Shown one piece after another: positions 1-7,179 of a stretch of 21,331 nt of DNA. The DNA comes from a virus. Location: the IMG/VR virus record IMGVR_UViG_3300042731_006498, positions 1 through 21,331 of that record; one strand, written 5' to 3'. The notes beneath the pieces were generated by a model. It was not told the origin of the DNA. It searched no databases and saw only the letters and a list, made by a program, of their open reading frames with translations. Numbering within the stretch: position 1 is the stretch's first letter; each line of letters opens with the position of its first letter. The position numbers and the translations under genes are program-made.

Positions 1-206
1 AATACATAGGACTTAATTTTATGAGTGTAAACGAAAAACTTGTTATTTGTGACGAGAATCAACACGAACTACGTAAAGTACTTGATCAACATGGTATCGA
101 ATCAATAGGCTTACCTATGCGTCAAGCACGTACACTTAGCGGTGGCTTCCATTGTGTTACTCTTGATACAAAACGCAAAGGTACTAGGGAAGACTATTTT
201 GCGTGA
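1..206 (+). CDS. Glycine amidinotransferase (AGAT)-family protein, C-terminal fragment, 5' end outside window
   Basis: The reading frame is open from the left edge of the window to a TGA at 204-206, so this is the tail of a longer gene; the ATG at 21 is internal. The C-terminal segment carries R-x-L-S-GGFHCVTLD followed by K-R-K-G-T and a terminal D-Y-F. This matches the end of glycine/inosamine-phosphate amidinotransferases, where GGGFHC holds the catalytic cysteine and RRRGT lies just before the C-terminus. Family members transfer an amidino group from arginine to an amine acceptor such as glycine or an aminocyclitol. The catalytic Asp and His would lie in the missing part. The next gene starts inside the last codons of this one, so the two are probably co-translated. 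The acceptor substrate cannot be deduced from this fragment. Family assignment is good; activity is unproven. Confidence 0.8.
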   Translation, partial: YIGLNFMSVNEKLVICDENQHELRKVLDQHGIESIGLPMRQARTLSGGFHCVTLDTKRKGTREDYFA

Positions 207-1071
207 TGGTAACAGAGGACATTGGCTACCATTTTTAGAATGGATGGTTACAACCAGTTGCGACTTAGCTTGCCCTGGTTGTGACCGCTTTATTGATTAT
301 AGTCATAACTGGACAGAAAGTTATGAAGATATTGATAAAAATATGTCCTTTTGGTCTAAGCATTTAGATCCTGATAACTTTACGCTAATAGGCGGTGAAC
401 CTTTATTACACCCTTACATATATGATATTATTCGTAGCACACGCAAACACTTTGATCATGCAACTATAGAAATTTATACAAACGGACTGCTATTTCCTAA
501 ACGTCCTAAATTAATTGAACTACTGTTAGAATTAGGAAATGCAAAAGTAAGTTTAACTTATCATAATGAAGAACCAGAAATACGTTCTAAAATTGATAGA
601 AATATAAAGAAATATATTTTTAAACACTATGGATTTTATCAAGTAGCTAAAAATAAATGGCAATACAAGGATGTTGTATTTGAAACAACTGATCCTACAC
701 AAGGCGGTTGGTATGATTATAGACAAAATATAAATGGTATATTAAAGCCGTGGAAAGATAATGATCCTGCACAAAGTTATAGCAAATGTATGGCAAATGT
801 TTATCCTATAATATATAAAAATCGTTTATATAAATGTCCCCCAATTAGCATGGTAGAAACTCATTTAACAAAAAGTTTTCAACTAGGTGACGAAGATTGG
901 GCTCCTTATCTTGCTTACAAAGGCTTAGGAATAGATTTTACTGAAAGCGAACTAGAAGAATTTATAGATAATATACAAAAACCACACGCAATTTGCGGAA
1001 TGTGTCCAGCTAATCCTGTTTTAAAGAAACAGCCAAATGCAATAGTAAAACATAGGTTAGAAAAAATATGA
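199..1071 (+). CDS. Radical SAM protein with C-terminal cysteine-rich region
   Basis: This 290-aa protein has a radical SAM core: CxxxCxxC at residues 21-28 (CDLACPGC) to bind the [4Fe-4S] cluster and SAM, followed by GGEP at about 65-68. Four further cysteines near the C-terminus (about 197, 213, 266, 269) resemble a SPASM/twitch-type auxiliary-cluster region. The start is uncertain. I chose TTG at 199 because AGGGA at 186-190 sits 8 nt upstream and the gene then overlaps the amidinotransferase stop by 8 nt. A GTG at 142 would give 309 aa with a longer overlap, and the ATG at 244 would remove residues just before the cluster motif. The stop overlaps the next gene's start as ATGA. The substrate is unknown; SPASM-type members often modify peptides or sugars. 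An adjacent glycosyltransferase and a second radical SAM gene hint at glycan or small-molecule tailoring. Confidence 0.8.
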   Translation: MRDGNRGHWLPFLEWMVTTSCDLACPGCDRFIDYSHNWTESYEDIDKNMSFWSKHLDPDNFTLIGGEPLLHPYIYDIIRSTRKHFDHATIEIYTNGLLFPKRPKLIELLLELGNAKVSLTYHNEEPEIRSKIDRNIKKYIFKHYGFYQVAKNKWQYKDVVFETTDPTQGGWYDYRQNINGILKPWKDNDPAQSYSKCMANVYPIIYKNRLYKCPPISMVETHLTKSFQLGDEDWAPYLAYKGLGIDFTESELEEFIDNIQKPHAICGMCPANPVLKKQPNAIVKHRLEKI

Positions 1072-2255
1072 AAATACCATCAGCATTTTTACAAGGCGGA
1101 GCTCGTACATACGAAACACTAGTAAACAAGTATGAAGGTATACTTGGTTTTGATATTGATCAAGATAACTTTACAGTACATCCTAAAATGATTTTGTTTT
1201 TTGAGTTTGTAGGAAATAATTCTTATATGCTACAACAAATGCCTTTGATGACGGAAAGATTTAAGAATAGCGAATTGTTTCTTATACTAGATGATAGTTA
1301 CGAAGGACTTGCGAACAAAGAATTTATGGTTATGTTCAAAGATGCTTTAAAAAATACTCCGTGTGTAAAACACTGGCGTATACTTTCTAGCAATGCAAAA
1401 ATGAAAAGTATATGTGAAGAAGTATTTGGCAACAGTGAAAACTACGAATACTTTAACATACATATGCATCTTGCCCATTATGATAATATACATGTTCAAG
1501 AACAAGAATGGCAAATAAATGAACAACTACGCAATAAAAAGTTTTTTTGCGTGAACAGACAAGAACGTTTGCATAGACTATTAACTGTAGACTATCTTCT
1601 ACAAAACGATATTGCAAAACATACCTATCTAAGTTGTATGTTAGGCGAATACGCTAATCTTATAAGTGATAATAATAAAGTTTGGTCAACAGAAGACAAA
1701 AGTTTGCGTAAATTTTTAGATCCTGATTTAGATAATTTAGAATTATCTCAAGAACAGCGTAATAGATTAAGTGTACTTCCAATAGAATTAGATGTAGTTG
1801 AAAGTCAGCACCATCATATAAAAGTGAACATGCCAAATTTAGAAAACTATTTTCAGCAAAGTTACTTTAGTATTATAACAGAAGGAGATTTTGCTAGAGG
1901 AAATGAAAGGCAAATGTTTACAGAAAAAGTTTTGAAATGTTTTTTGTATGGACATCCGTTTATTGTTATTGGTTTGCCAGGCACTTTACAGTTATTACAT
2001 GAACAAGGTTTTATTACTTTTGGTGGAGTAGTTGATGAAAGTTATGACAAAGAAGCTGACGACCAAAAAAGACTTAAAATGTGTCTAGAACAAATATCTA
2101 AATTAAACAAATTAAATATGAATGAGTTTAAGAATATGTATAATGATCTAAAACCTATTTTACAACACAATTTTCAAACATATAAAGTACTAAACAGTAT
2201 GCCTGCACCTAATAGGTTAGCAAACGACTTAATTAGTTGGTATTCAGATGATTAA
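1068..2255 (+). CDS. Glycosyltransferase-like protein (GT-B / exostosin- or fucosyltransferase-like C-terminus)
   Basis: This 395-aa protein begins with the ATG of an ATGA overlap with the radical SAM gene. Residues about 160-170 contain a basic NRQERLHR stretch. Residues about 266-328 contain Y-F-S-I-I-T-E-G-D, then F-T-E-K-V-L-K-C-F-L-Y-G-H-P-F-I-V-I-G and D-E-S-Y-D. This pattern (E near the start, TEK followed by a hydrophobic strand ending in G) is that of the nucleotide-sugar-binding half of exostosin- and fucosyltransferase-like GT-B enzymes, and uncharacterised marine-phage proteins commonly carry it. No signal peptide or membrane segment is visible, so a cytoplasmic enzyme is likely. 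Donor and acceptor cannot be read from the sequence. Its 3' end overlaps the convergent gene at 2233-3174 by 23 bp. Assignment as a glycosyltransferase is moderate. Confidence 0.6.
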   Translation: MKIPSAFLQGGARTYETLVNKYEGILGFDIDQDNFTVHPKMILFFEFVGNNSYMLQQMPLMTERFKNSELFLILDDSYEGLANKEFMVMFKDALKNTPCVKHWRILSSNAKMKSICEEVFGNSENYEYFNIHMHLAHYDNIHVQEQEWQINEQLRNKKFFCVNRQERLHRLLTVDYLLQNDIAKHTYLSCMLGEYANLISDNNKVWSTEDKSLRKFLDPDLDNLELSQEQRNRLSVLPIELDVVESQHHHIKVNMPNLENYFQQSYFSIITEGDFARGNERQMFTEKVLKCFLYGHPFIVIGLPGTLQLLHEQGFITFGGVVDESYDKEADDQKRLKMCLEQISKLNKLNMNEFKNMYNDLKPILQHNFQTYKVLNSMPAPNRLANDLISWYSDD

Positions 2256-3174
2256 TTATAAAATCTTTTGTGGGTAAATCTAGTTTTGCACTAATATTTT
2301 TTATATATTCTTTTTCTTGATCTGGTAAGTGTTTTATATCCAACAACAAAGGATATGTAAGCACGTTGATATACCAATCTGCATTGAAACTACGCACATA
2401 ATTTGTAATATTTTCAATATCTTTGTAATTGTTTATATGTATAACAGTATTAAACTCTAATTTATATTTTTTTGTAGTAATATATTCAATAAAACGTTGA
2501 ACATGCATCCATTTAGTTCCGCTTCTTACTGATTCAGCAACTTTTCCTACTCCATCAATACTTACTATGAACATTACACTCTTAAACTTTGCCCATATTG
2601 CTTCATTTTCTTTATCCGGCATGTACATTGCGTTTGTATTGTACACAACATCTACTTTTGTAGGATCTTTAATTAATTTTAAAAGTTCTAAATGTCTTTT
2701 TGTACTTAAAGGCTCGCCACCTAGAAATAAAACCTTTGTAACAGTATCAGGAACACTTTTGATTGTGTCGATAGTCATGTAATCATAGTTTGCTTTACCT
2801 GTTTCTCTTATTTCTTTAGCTCGCCAGCTAGTGCTAAACTCAGAATTACAACCATCACAGGTTAAATTGCACAAATTGTCTATACCTATTTCTAAATATT
2901 CTAATCCTATGTTATCTGCTTTATACTTTTCGTTAAACTCTTGACGTAAACTTTTATGCTGTATACTTTCTTCGTAGTAGCACTTCTCACAGCCAGATAT
3001 ATGCTCTCCTGCACTGCTTAATTTTCGTAATTCTTCATATGCTTCACTATGCAGTACATTTTCTAAATCACCGTCTGTAGTCCCAATAGAATGTTTGAAT
3101 CGACAGCATGGAAAAATTCTTCCACCAGGGCGTATATTTGTATGTTTCCAAAATGCACTACAAAAAGTTGACAT
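2233..3174 (-). CDS. Radical SAM protein with N-terminal twitch-like auxiliary cluster motif
   Basis: This 313-aa protein has the canonical CxxxCxxC at residues 102-109 (CNLTCDGC) and GGEP at 152-155, typical of the radical SAM core. Upstream of the core lies a second cysteine set: C5, C23-C24 in a G-R-I-F-P-C-C-R context, and C62-x2-C65. These resemble the 'pw..l.i...G.v.pCc ... C..C...E' layout of a twitch/SPASM auxiliary cluster, here placed N-terminal rather than C-terminal. Such proteins recur in marine T4-like phages without known substrates. Its start overlaps the end of the upstream minus-strand gene by 17 nt, so it is the last gene of a three-gene cassette. Its own 3' end converges on and overlaps the glycosyltransferase gene. 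Fold assignment is strong; the reaction is unknown. Confidence 0.85.
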   Translation of the reverse strand: MSTFCSAFWKHTNIRPGGRIFPCCRFKHSIGTTDGDLENVLHSEAYEELRKLSSAGEHISGCEKCYYEESIQHKSLRQEFNEKYKADNIGLEYLEIGIDNLCNLTCDGCNSEFSTSWRAKEIRETGKANYDYMTIDTIKSVPDTVTKVLFLGGEPLSTKRHLELLKLIKDPTKVDVVYNTNAMYMPDKENEAIWAKFKSVMFIVSIDGVGKVAESVRSGTKWMHVQRFIEYITTKKYKLEFNTVIHINNYKDIENITNYVRSFNADWYINVLTYPLLLDIKHLPDQEKEYIKNISAKLDLPTKDFIINHLNTN

Positions 3175-3592
3175 AGTCTATTTCATACCTATCTAATTGT
3201 TTTAATGTTTCTTCTACCAATAGATTCAATTCTTTATCAGTGTAATATGGTTTTGAATCTTCATTTCTATAAGGATCAAAAAAATCAATTGTTTTAGCAT
3301 AGCTTTTTTCAATACGATTAGAATTAACATCTACTAATGTAGGAGTTTTTGCTTTTTCTGCTATATCTAATGTCTTTCCTACACCGGTAATTACAAAATG
3401 ACTCTTTCTGATAGCATATTGTAATTCTTTATCTTCATATTTACTAGATTTAATACTTACAATGTTGATTTTGTCTTTTAATTTATCGTTAAGATACAAA
3501 ACAGTGTTATGGTCAACATTGTCTTTAGCAATTAACAAAAAACTAAATTTATTTTTGTTATTTTCTTCAAATAATTCATTTATGTGCTTCAT
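3158..3592 (-). CDS. Hypothetical protein, 144 aa, middle gene of minus-strand cassette
   Basis: I do not recognise this protein family. It is 144 aa, lysine-rich and probably soluble, with no signal peptide, membrane segment or cysteine motif. A hydrophobic strand (about residues 16-22), a second (about 43-47) and an S-H-F-V-I-T-G-V-G-K-T-L-D-I-A segment (about 64-78), followed by the strand T-P-T-L-V-D-V, suggest a small alpha/beta fold. The I-T-G-V-G-K stretch recalls, only loosely, nucleotide-sugar-binding ends of GT-B or epimerase proteins. It starts with an ATG inside an ATGA overlap with the upstream 2OG-like gene and overlaps the downstream radical SAM gene by 17 nt. All three are therefore very likely co-translated. 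A role as partner or substrate-binding factor for the radical SAM enzyme is speculative. Confidence 0.6.
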   Translation of the reverse strand: MKHINELFEENNKNKFSFLLIAKDNVDHNTVLYLNDKLKDKINIVSIKSSKYEDKELQYAIRKSHFVITGVGKTLDIAEKAKTPTLVDVNSNRIEKSYAKTIDFFDPYRNEDSKPYYTDKELNLLVEETLKQLDRYEIDYVNFL

Positions 3593-4203
3593 TTATCAAC
3601 TGAATCCAGTATAAATTCTATGCTTACACGCTCATGTTCGCTAACATTTGTTGTTGTATAAGATTCAATGTAACTAGGAAAGAAATACATGTATCCTTCT
3701 TGCATTTGTAACAATTCTTCTGGAGCATTATAATGAGATCGATTAAAAGGATCATAAACTTTGTCATACCAGTGGGAATCTATTGGTTTTCTAAAATTAA
3801 TACTTGCATTTTCAGCAGGTGCATTAAGAAAATAGATACCTGTCGCTAAACTTTTGATTCTATTTTTTGGAATTGTCATTCCGCCAGGTGGTATTATAGT
3901 TACCCACATGTCAGTTATAGCAATTTGCTTGTTACTTTTAATTCTATATCTATTCATCATCAAATTCGCATAGGTTTGTACCTCAGGACCGCCTGCTATC
4001 CTTGCAAAACTATGAATACTTTGTAATCCGTTAGGACTTGTCCATACAGAACTATGATTTGAAGAGTTGTAATTCACATTACTCTTATACAAATCATGTA
4101 TAACGTGCATAAGTTGATTTTTTACGTCATTATGATCTTGAACCTGGATCTTATCTACGTTACATTCAATTATTGTTGTGCTATCTACGGGTAAACTTTG
4201 CAT
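3589..4203 (-). CDS. 2OG-Fe(II) oxygenase-fold protein lacking canonical iron ligands
   Basis: This 204-aa protein (from the ATG at 4203) shows the layout of a family of putative 2OG-Fe(II) oxygenases common in marine phages. It has W-V-T-I-I-P-P-G-G at about 101-108, a G-I-Y-F-L strand at about 122-126, FFPSYIESYT at about 174-183 and E-R-V-S-I-E-F near the end. In active relatives the PGG segment is followed by an H-x-H-type motif and the FPSW segment by L-x-H. Here those places read M-T-I-P-K-N and Y-I-E-S, so the usual metal-binding histidines are missing although the late arginine remains. It may be a non-catalytic scaffold or use another site. A TTG at 4251 would add 16 residues but overlaps the candidate promoter of the divergent halogenase gene and has no clear ribosome-binding site. 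Neither start has a convincing Shine-Dalgarno sequence. Confidence 0.65.
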   Translation of the reverse strand: MQSLPVDSTTIIECNVDKIQVQDHNDVKNQLMHVIHDLYKSNVNYNSSNHSSVWTSPNGLQSIHSFARIAGGPEVQTYANLMMNRYRIKSNKQIAITDMWVTIIPPGGMTIPKNRIKSLATGIYFLNAPAENASINFRKPIDSHWYDKVYDPFNRSHYNAPEELLQMQEGYMYFFPSYIESYTTTNVSEHERVSIEFILDSVDK

Positions 4204-4249
4204 AATGTATTTACGAAATTCACTATCAACAAATATTAGGTCTGAGACC

Positions 4250-4257
4250 AATAAATA
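4250..4257 (+). promoter_or_regulatory. Candidate T4-like late promoter for the halogenase operon
   Basis: AATAAATA at 4250-4257 differs from the T4 late octamer TATAAATA only at the first base. Transcription would begin about 6 bases downstream (near 4263). That leaves GGAG at 4267-4270 and the GTG start at 4277 on the message but excludes all upstream candidate starts. The motif is short and AT-rich, so chance occurrence is possible; the good placement is the main support. Confidence 0.4.
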
Positions 4258-4276
4258 TTATTCAACGGAGAATATT

Positions 4277-5746
4277 GTGAACTTACCAAAAGAAATTTGT
4301 GTAGTAGGCGGCGGAACAGCTGGTTTTGTAGCGGCTTTGATTATGAAAAAGTCGTTTCCTATTGTTAAGATTACCATTATAGAAAGTAGTAAGATAGGAA
4401 CTATTGGTGTCGGGGAAGGATCTACAGAACATTGGAAAGAGTTTATTGAATTTATGAATTTCAATAAGGCAGAAATGCTTACAAAGAGTGATGCAACATT
4501 CAAAGCAGGTATTATGTTTAGAGATTGGAGTAAGAATCATTACTTACAAACGGTAGAAGGTGCGTATAATATATTAGCAAGCGACTATCCGGTAATTTAT
4601 GGTAAACTTATAAGCGAAGGCAAACTACCAAAGGATTTAGTTGAAGATGAAAGCTGGACTGGCGATATTTATTGGACAAATGAAACTGAAGAAATACTTT
4701 CAGAGTTTCCTGTAGCACAATATCATTTTAACACTGTCAAATTAAACGAATTTTTACACGAAAAGGCAGAAGCATTGGGTATAAAAATTATAGATGATAT
4801 AATTGTAGATGTTGAAACTGACGAAACCGGGATAAAATCTATTGCAAGCGAAAGCACAACATATACTGCTGACTTTTTCATTGACTGTACTGGTTTTAAA
4901 CGTCTGTTGTTAAACAAGCTGGGAGCAGAATGGAGTAGTTATAGTGAATATTTGAGAATGAAACGTGCTATTGTATTTCAAACTCCTGACGAAGACAAAT
5001 ATCCTATGTGGACACTTGCTCAGGCTATGAAATATGGATGGATGTTTAGAATACCAGTGTGGGGAAGAAAAGGTAATGGTTATATCTTTGATAGTGATTA
5101 CATAAATGCTGAGCAAGCAAAAGCAGAAGTAGAAGAATTTTTAGGACATGAAATAGAAGTAAGGAAAGAAATAGGATTCGATCCAGGAGCAGTGAAAAAT
5201 CCATGGATTAAAAATTGTGTAGCTATAGGATTGAGTGCAAGTTTTGTAGAACCACTTGAAGCAACTAGTATTGGCACTAGTATCCAACAAAGTTTTTTAC
5301 TTTCAGACAGAATTTTAAACTACAACAATGTAACAATTGAGAAGTATAACAAAGAAATAGGTGTTGTCCTTGATGATATTAGAGATTTTATAAGTTTACA
5401 TTACATAAGTGATAGAGACGACAGCGAGTTTTGGAGAGATCAAAAAAATATTCCGTTACCTAAAGAGTTAGAAGAAAATTTATCTCAATGGAAACACAGA
5501 TTACCCGTGAGTGGTGATTTTAGACAAAGTAATTACAAATTGTTTGATAAAATGCATTACATCTTAGTGATGCACGGTCTTGGATTGTTTAATAAAGATA
5601 GTATACAACAACAATATAGTATGATACCACAAAATCAAAAAGAATATGCTGATCGGGTATTAAACGATCTCCACTTTAGTCGAGAAAATTATAGGACCAT
5701 ACCTCATAAAGATATTATTAGACTAGTTAGAACATTGAATGCGTAG
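4277..5746 (+). CDS. prnA: Flavin-dependent tryptophan-halogenase-like protein
   Basis: This 489-aa protein starts at GTG 4277, with GGAG 6 nt upstream, just before the FAD-binding strand. GGGTAG at 11-16 is the dinucleotide-binding loop. G-V-G-E-G-S-T is at 44-50. The D-A-T-F-K-A-G-I segment at 72-79 places Lys76 where flavin-dependent halogenases keep the catalytic lysine that guides hypohalous acid. The A-S-F-V-E-P-L-E-A-T-S-I segment is also characteristic. The halogenase signature WxWxIP appears as W-M-F-R-I-P at about 255-260, with Phe in place of the second Trp. Family members halogenate indoles or other aromatics using FADH2, oxygen and halide. Related genes occur in marine cyanophages, and one viral member is reported to iodinate diverse substrates. 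No flavin reductase is visible here, so FADH2 would come from the host. An in-frame ATG at 4178 would overlap the divergent gene and is unlikely. The next gene overlaps by 8 nt. Confidence 0.88.
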   Translation: MNLPKEICVVGGGTAGFVAALIMKKSFPIVKITIIESSKIGTIGVGEGSTEHWKEFIEFMNFNKAEMLTKSDATFKAGIMFRDWSKNHYLQTVEGAYNILASDYPVIYGKLISEGKLPKDLVEDESWTGDIYWTNETEEILSEFPVAQYHFNTVKLNEFLHEKAEALGIKIIDDIIVDVETDETGIKSIASESTTYTADFFIDCTGFKRLLLNKLGAEWSSYSEYLRMKRAIVFQTPDEDKYPMWTLAQAMKYGWMFRIPVWGRKGNGYIFDSDYINAEQAKAEVEEFLGHEIEVRKEIGFDPGAVKNPWIKNCVAIGLSASFVEPLEATSIGTSIQQSFLLSDRILNYNNVTIEKYNKEIGVVLDDIRDFISLHYISDRDDSEFWRDQKNIPLPKELEENLSQWKHRLPVSGDFRQSNYKLFDKMHYILVMHGLGLFNKDSIQQQYSMIPQNQKEYADRVLNDLHFSRENYRTIPHKDIIRLVRTLNA

Positions 5747-6614
5747 ACTTTTTACATTTGGTTGTAGTTTGACTCAATTCTTTTATCCTACCTGGGCAGA
5801 TTTATTAATTTGGCACTTAGGAGAAAAGGTTGATATATCAGAAAACTGGGGTAAGTCGGGTGCAGGAAATCAGTTTATCTTTACTAGGTTAATGGAAGCT
5901 GACAGTATCTATAATTTTACAAAAGATGACTTAATAGTTATTCAGTGGACAAGTATGTACCGTGATGACAGATGGATAGAGGGTACAGGTTGGCACAATG
6001 CGGGTAACCTTTATCACGGACAGTTGAAACATGAACCTATGTCATTAAATAATTTTGACTATACAGATCAATATCAATGGGCTGACCAAGTACATTGTGT
6101 TATGCGAGACTGTGCTATAATAAAAGCAACTGAAACTTTTTTACAAAATAAAAACTGTACCTATATTAAATTTCAGTTTTCGGACTACTACAATGATCTG
6201 TCGGAGAAAGATAGTAAATTAGATTATAGCCAAGCACTTACTCCTAATTGTATAAACGGAATTCTGAATGAATATAAAGAATATTTACAGACAGATATGC
6301 CAGCAATAATGGATTGGAATGGGTATGATCCAAAAAATCCAAAAAAATATGTTGACGGAAGACCAATGTGTTTGGCAAACATGGGTGATAGGTTAGATGA
6401 AGCAAGAGCAGAAATGCATCCGTTACCATTTGAATACGCAGACTATGTAGAAAAATTTATTTTACCAAAAATAGGCATGGACAAATTAAATCCTAAGGCA
6501 ATTGAACTAGCAGAGCACTACCAAACAAAATTAACAGAACAAAATTTACCAGTTTTAAGTAAATTAGGCTGGATAGAATTAAATGCAGACAAGATAGGAT
6601 GGTCAGATGACTAA
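5739..6614 (+). CDS. SGNH/GDSL-hydrolase-like protein
   Basis: This 291-aa protein opens with R-L-F-T-F-G-C-S-L-T, which resembles the block I nucleophile motif of SGNH hydrolases (Ser10). N-W-G-K-S-G-A-G-N at about 37-45 fits the block II glycine region. I-V-I-Q-W-T-S at about 67-73 sits where block III is expected, although the usual Asn of G-x-N is not clear. Near the C-terminus E-M-H-P-L-P resembles the catalytic His-Pro of block V, but the Asp usually three residues before the His is not evident. Family members are esterases or deacylases, often acting on carbohydrate acyl groups. Here it could add or remove acyl groups on the glycan implied by neighbouring genes. No signal peptide is present. 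It overlaps the halogenase stop and the next start by 8 nt each. Family is moderately supported; activity uncertain. Confidence 0.6.
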   Translation: MRRLFTFGCSLTQFFYPTWADLLIWHLGEKVDISENWGKSGAGNQFIFTRLMEADSIYNFTKDDLIVIQWTSMYRDDRWIEGTGWHNAGNLYHGQLKHEPMSLNNFDYTDQYQWADQVHCVMRDCAIIKATETFLQNKNCTYIKFQFSDYYNDLSEKDSKLDYSQALTPNCINGILNEYKEYLQTDMPAIMDWNGYDPKNPKKYVDGRPMCLANMGDRLDEARAEMHPLPFEYADYVEKFILPKIGMDKLNPKAIELAEHYQTKLTEQNLPVLSKLGWIELNADKIGWSDD

Positions 6615-7179
6615 CAACCCACCAGTAATAGGATTAGATAGAGACGGAACAATAAACAAAGACATAGGTACATACGTCAAGAAGCCAGAAGAGTTTGAAC
6701 CTTTGCCAGGAAGTTTAGAAGCAATCAAAATAATACGTGACAAAGGTTATGATGTAGTAATTTTAACAAATCAAGCAGGAATAATGAAGAAAGAAATGCT
6801 TCCTGAGGATGTAGATATTGTACATGGATACATGCTTAATCTTTTAGGACAAGTTGGTTGCAAAAGTATCAACGGATTGTACTATAGCACCACAAATCTT
6901 AAGGAAGATATCTACGCAAAACCAAATATTGGTATGTTTAGAAGAGCTGAAAAAGAAATTGGTGTAGATTGGAAGAACGGCTTGTATGTTGGAGACAAAA
7001 TTTCAGACCTTAAAGCCGCTGTAAAGGCGAAAGCAAAGCCGGTATTAGTAAAAACAGGCTACGGTGCCGAAACTTTAGAGAAACTTAACAGTTTTGCTAA
7101 CAAAGATTTGAAAAAGCAGACCGAAGTGTACGAAAACCTATTAGAATTTGCGGAGAGCTTAACGACCCTTACTGGATAA
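6607..7179 (+). CDS. gmhB: GmhB-like HAD phosphatase (heptose bisphosphate phosphatase-like)
   Basis: This 190-aa protein is a HAD-superfamily IIIA phosphatase. LDRDGTIN (Asp11 nucleophile, Asp13) is motif I, V-I-L-T-N-Q-A-G motif II, Lys105 in A-K-P-N-I-G-M motif III, and V-G-D-K-I-S-D-L with Asp130 and Asp134 motif IV. The order and wording track GmhB, which removes the C7 phosphate of D-glycero-D-manno-heptose 1,7-bisphosphate. The family's zinc loop (YYCPHHP...CxCRKP in E. coli) reads YYSTTN...IYAKP here, so all four zinc ligands are absent. Histidinol-phosphate phosphatase (HisB N-terminus) belongs to the same group, but hldE- and hldD-like genes in this window favour the heptose role. 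It starts in an 8-nt overlap with the SGNH gene. Its TAA stop (7177-7179) lies inside the late-promoter octamer that drives the tail genes. Confidence 0.8.
   Translation: MTNNPPVIGLDRDGTINKDIGTYVKKPEEFEPLPGSLEAIKIIRDKGYDVVILTNQAGIMKKEMLPEDVDIVHGYMLNLLGQVGCKSINGLYYSTTNLKEDIYAKPNIGMFRRAEKEIGVDWKNGLYVGDKISDLKAAVKAKAKPVLVKTGYGAETLEKLNSFANKDLKKQTEVYENLLEFAESLTTLTG

Noticed and set aside
21-206. A free-standing 61-aa gene starting at ATG 21
   Set aside because: The frame is open upstream to the window edge and the sequence is the C-terminal end of an amidinotransferase, so it is a fragment of a longer gene.
2567-2782. 71-aa plus-strand ORF inside the second radical SAM gene
   Set aside because: It lies antisense over the radical SAM core coding sequence, with no RBS or recognisable domain.
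3589-4251. Calling the 204-aa protein an active 2OG oxygenase
   Set aside because: The expected H-x-H/D and distal His positions lack histidines, so only the fold is claimed.
4178-4276. Longer halogenase start at ATG 4178
   Set aside because: It would overlap the divergent 2OG-like gene and lie upstream of the candidate promoter, and the added residues do not resemble the family N-terminus; GTG 4277 has GGAG at good spacing.
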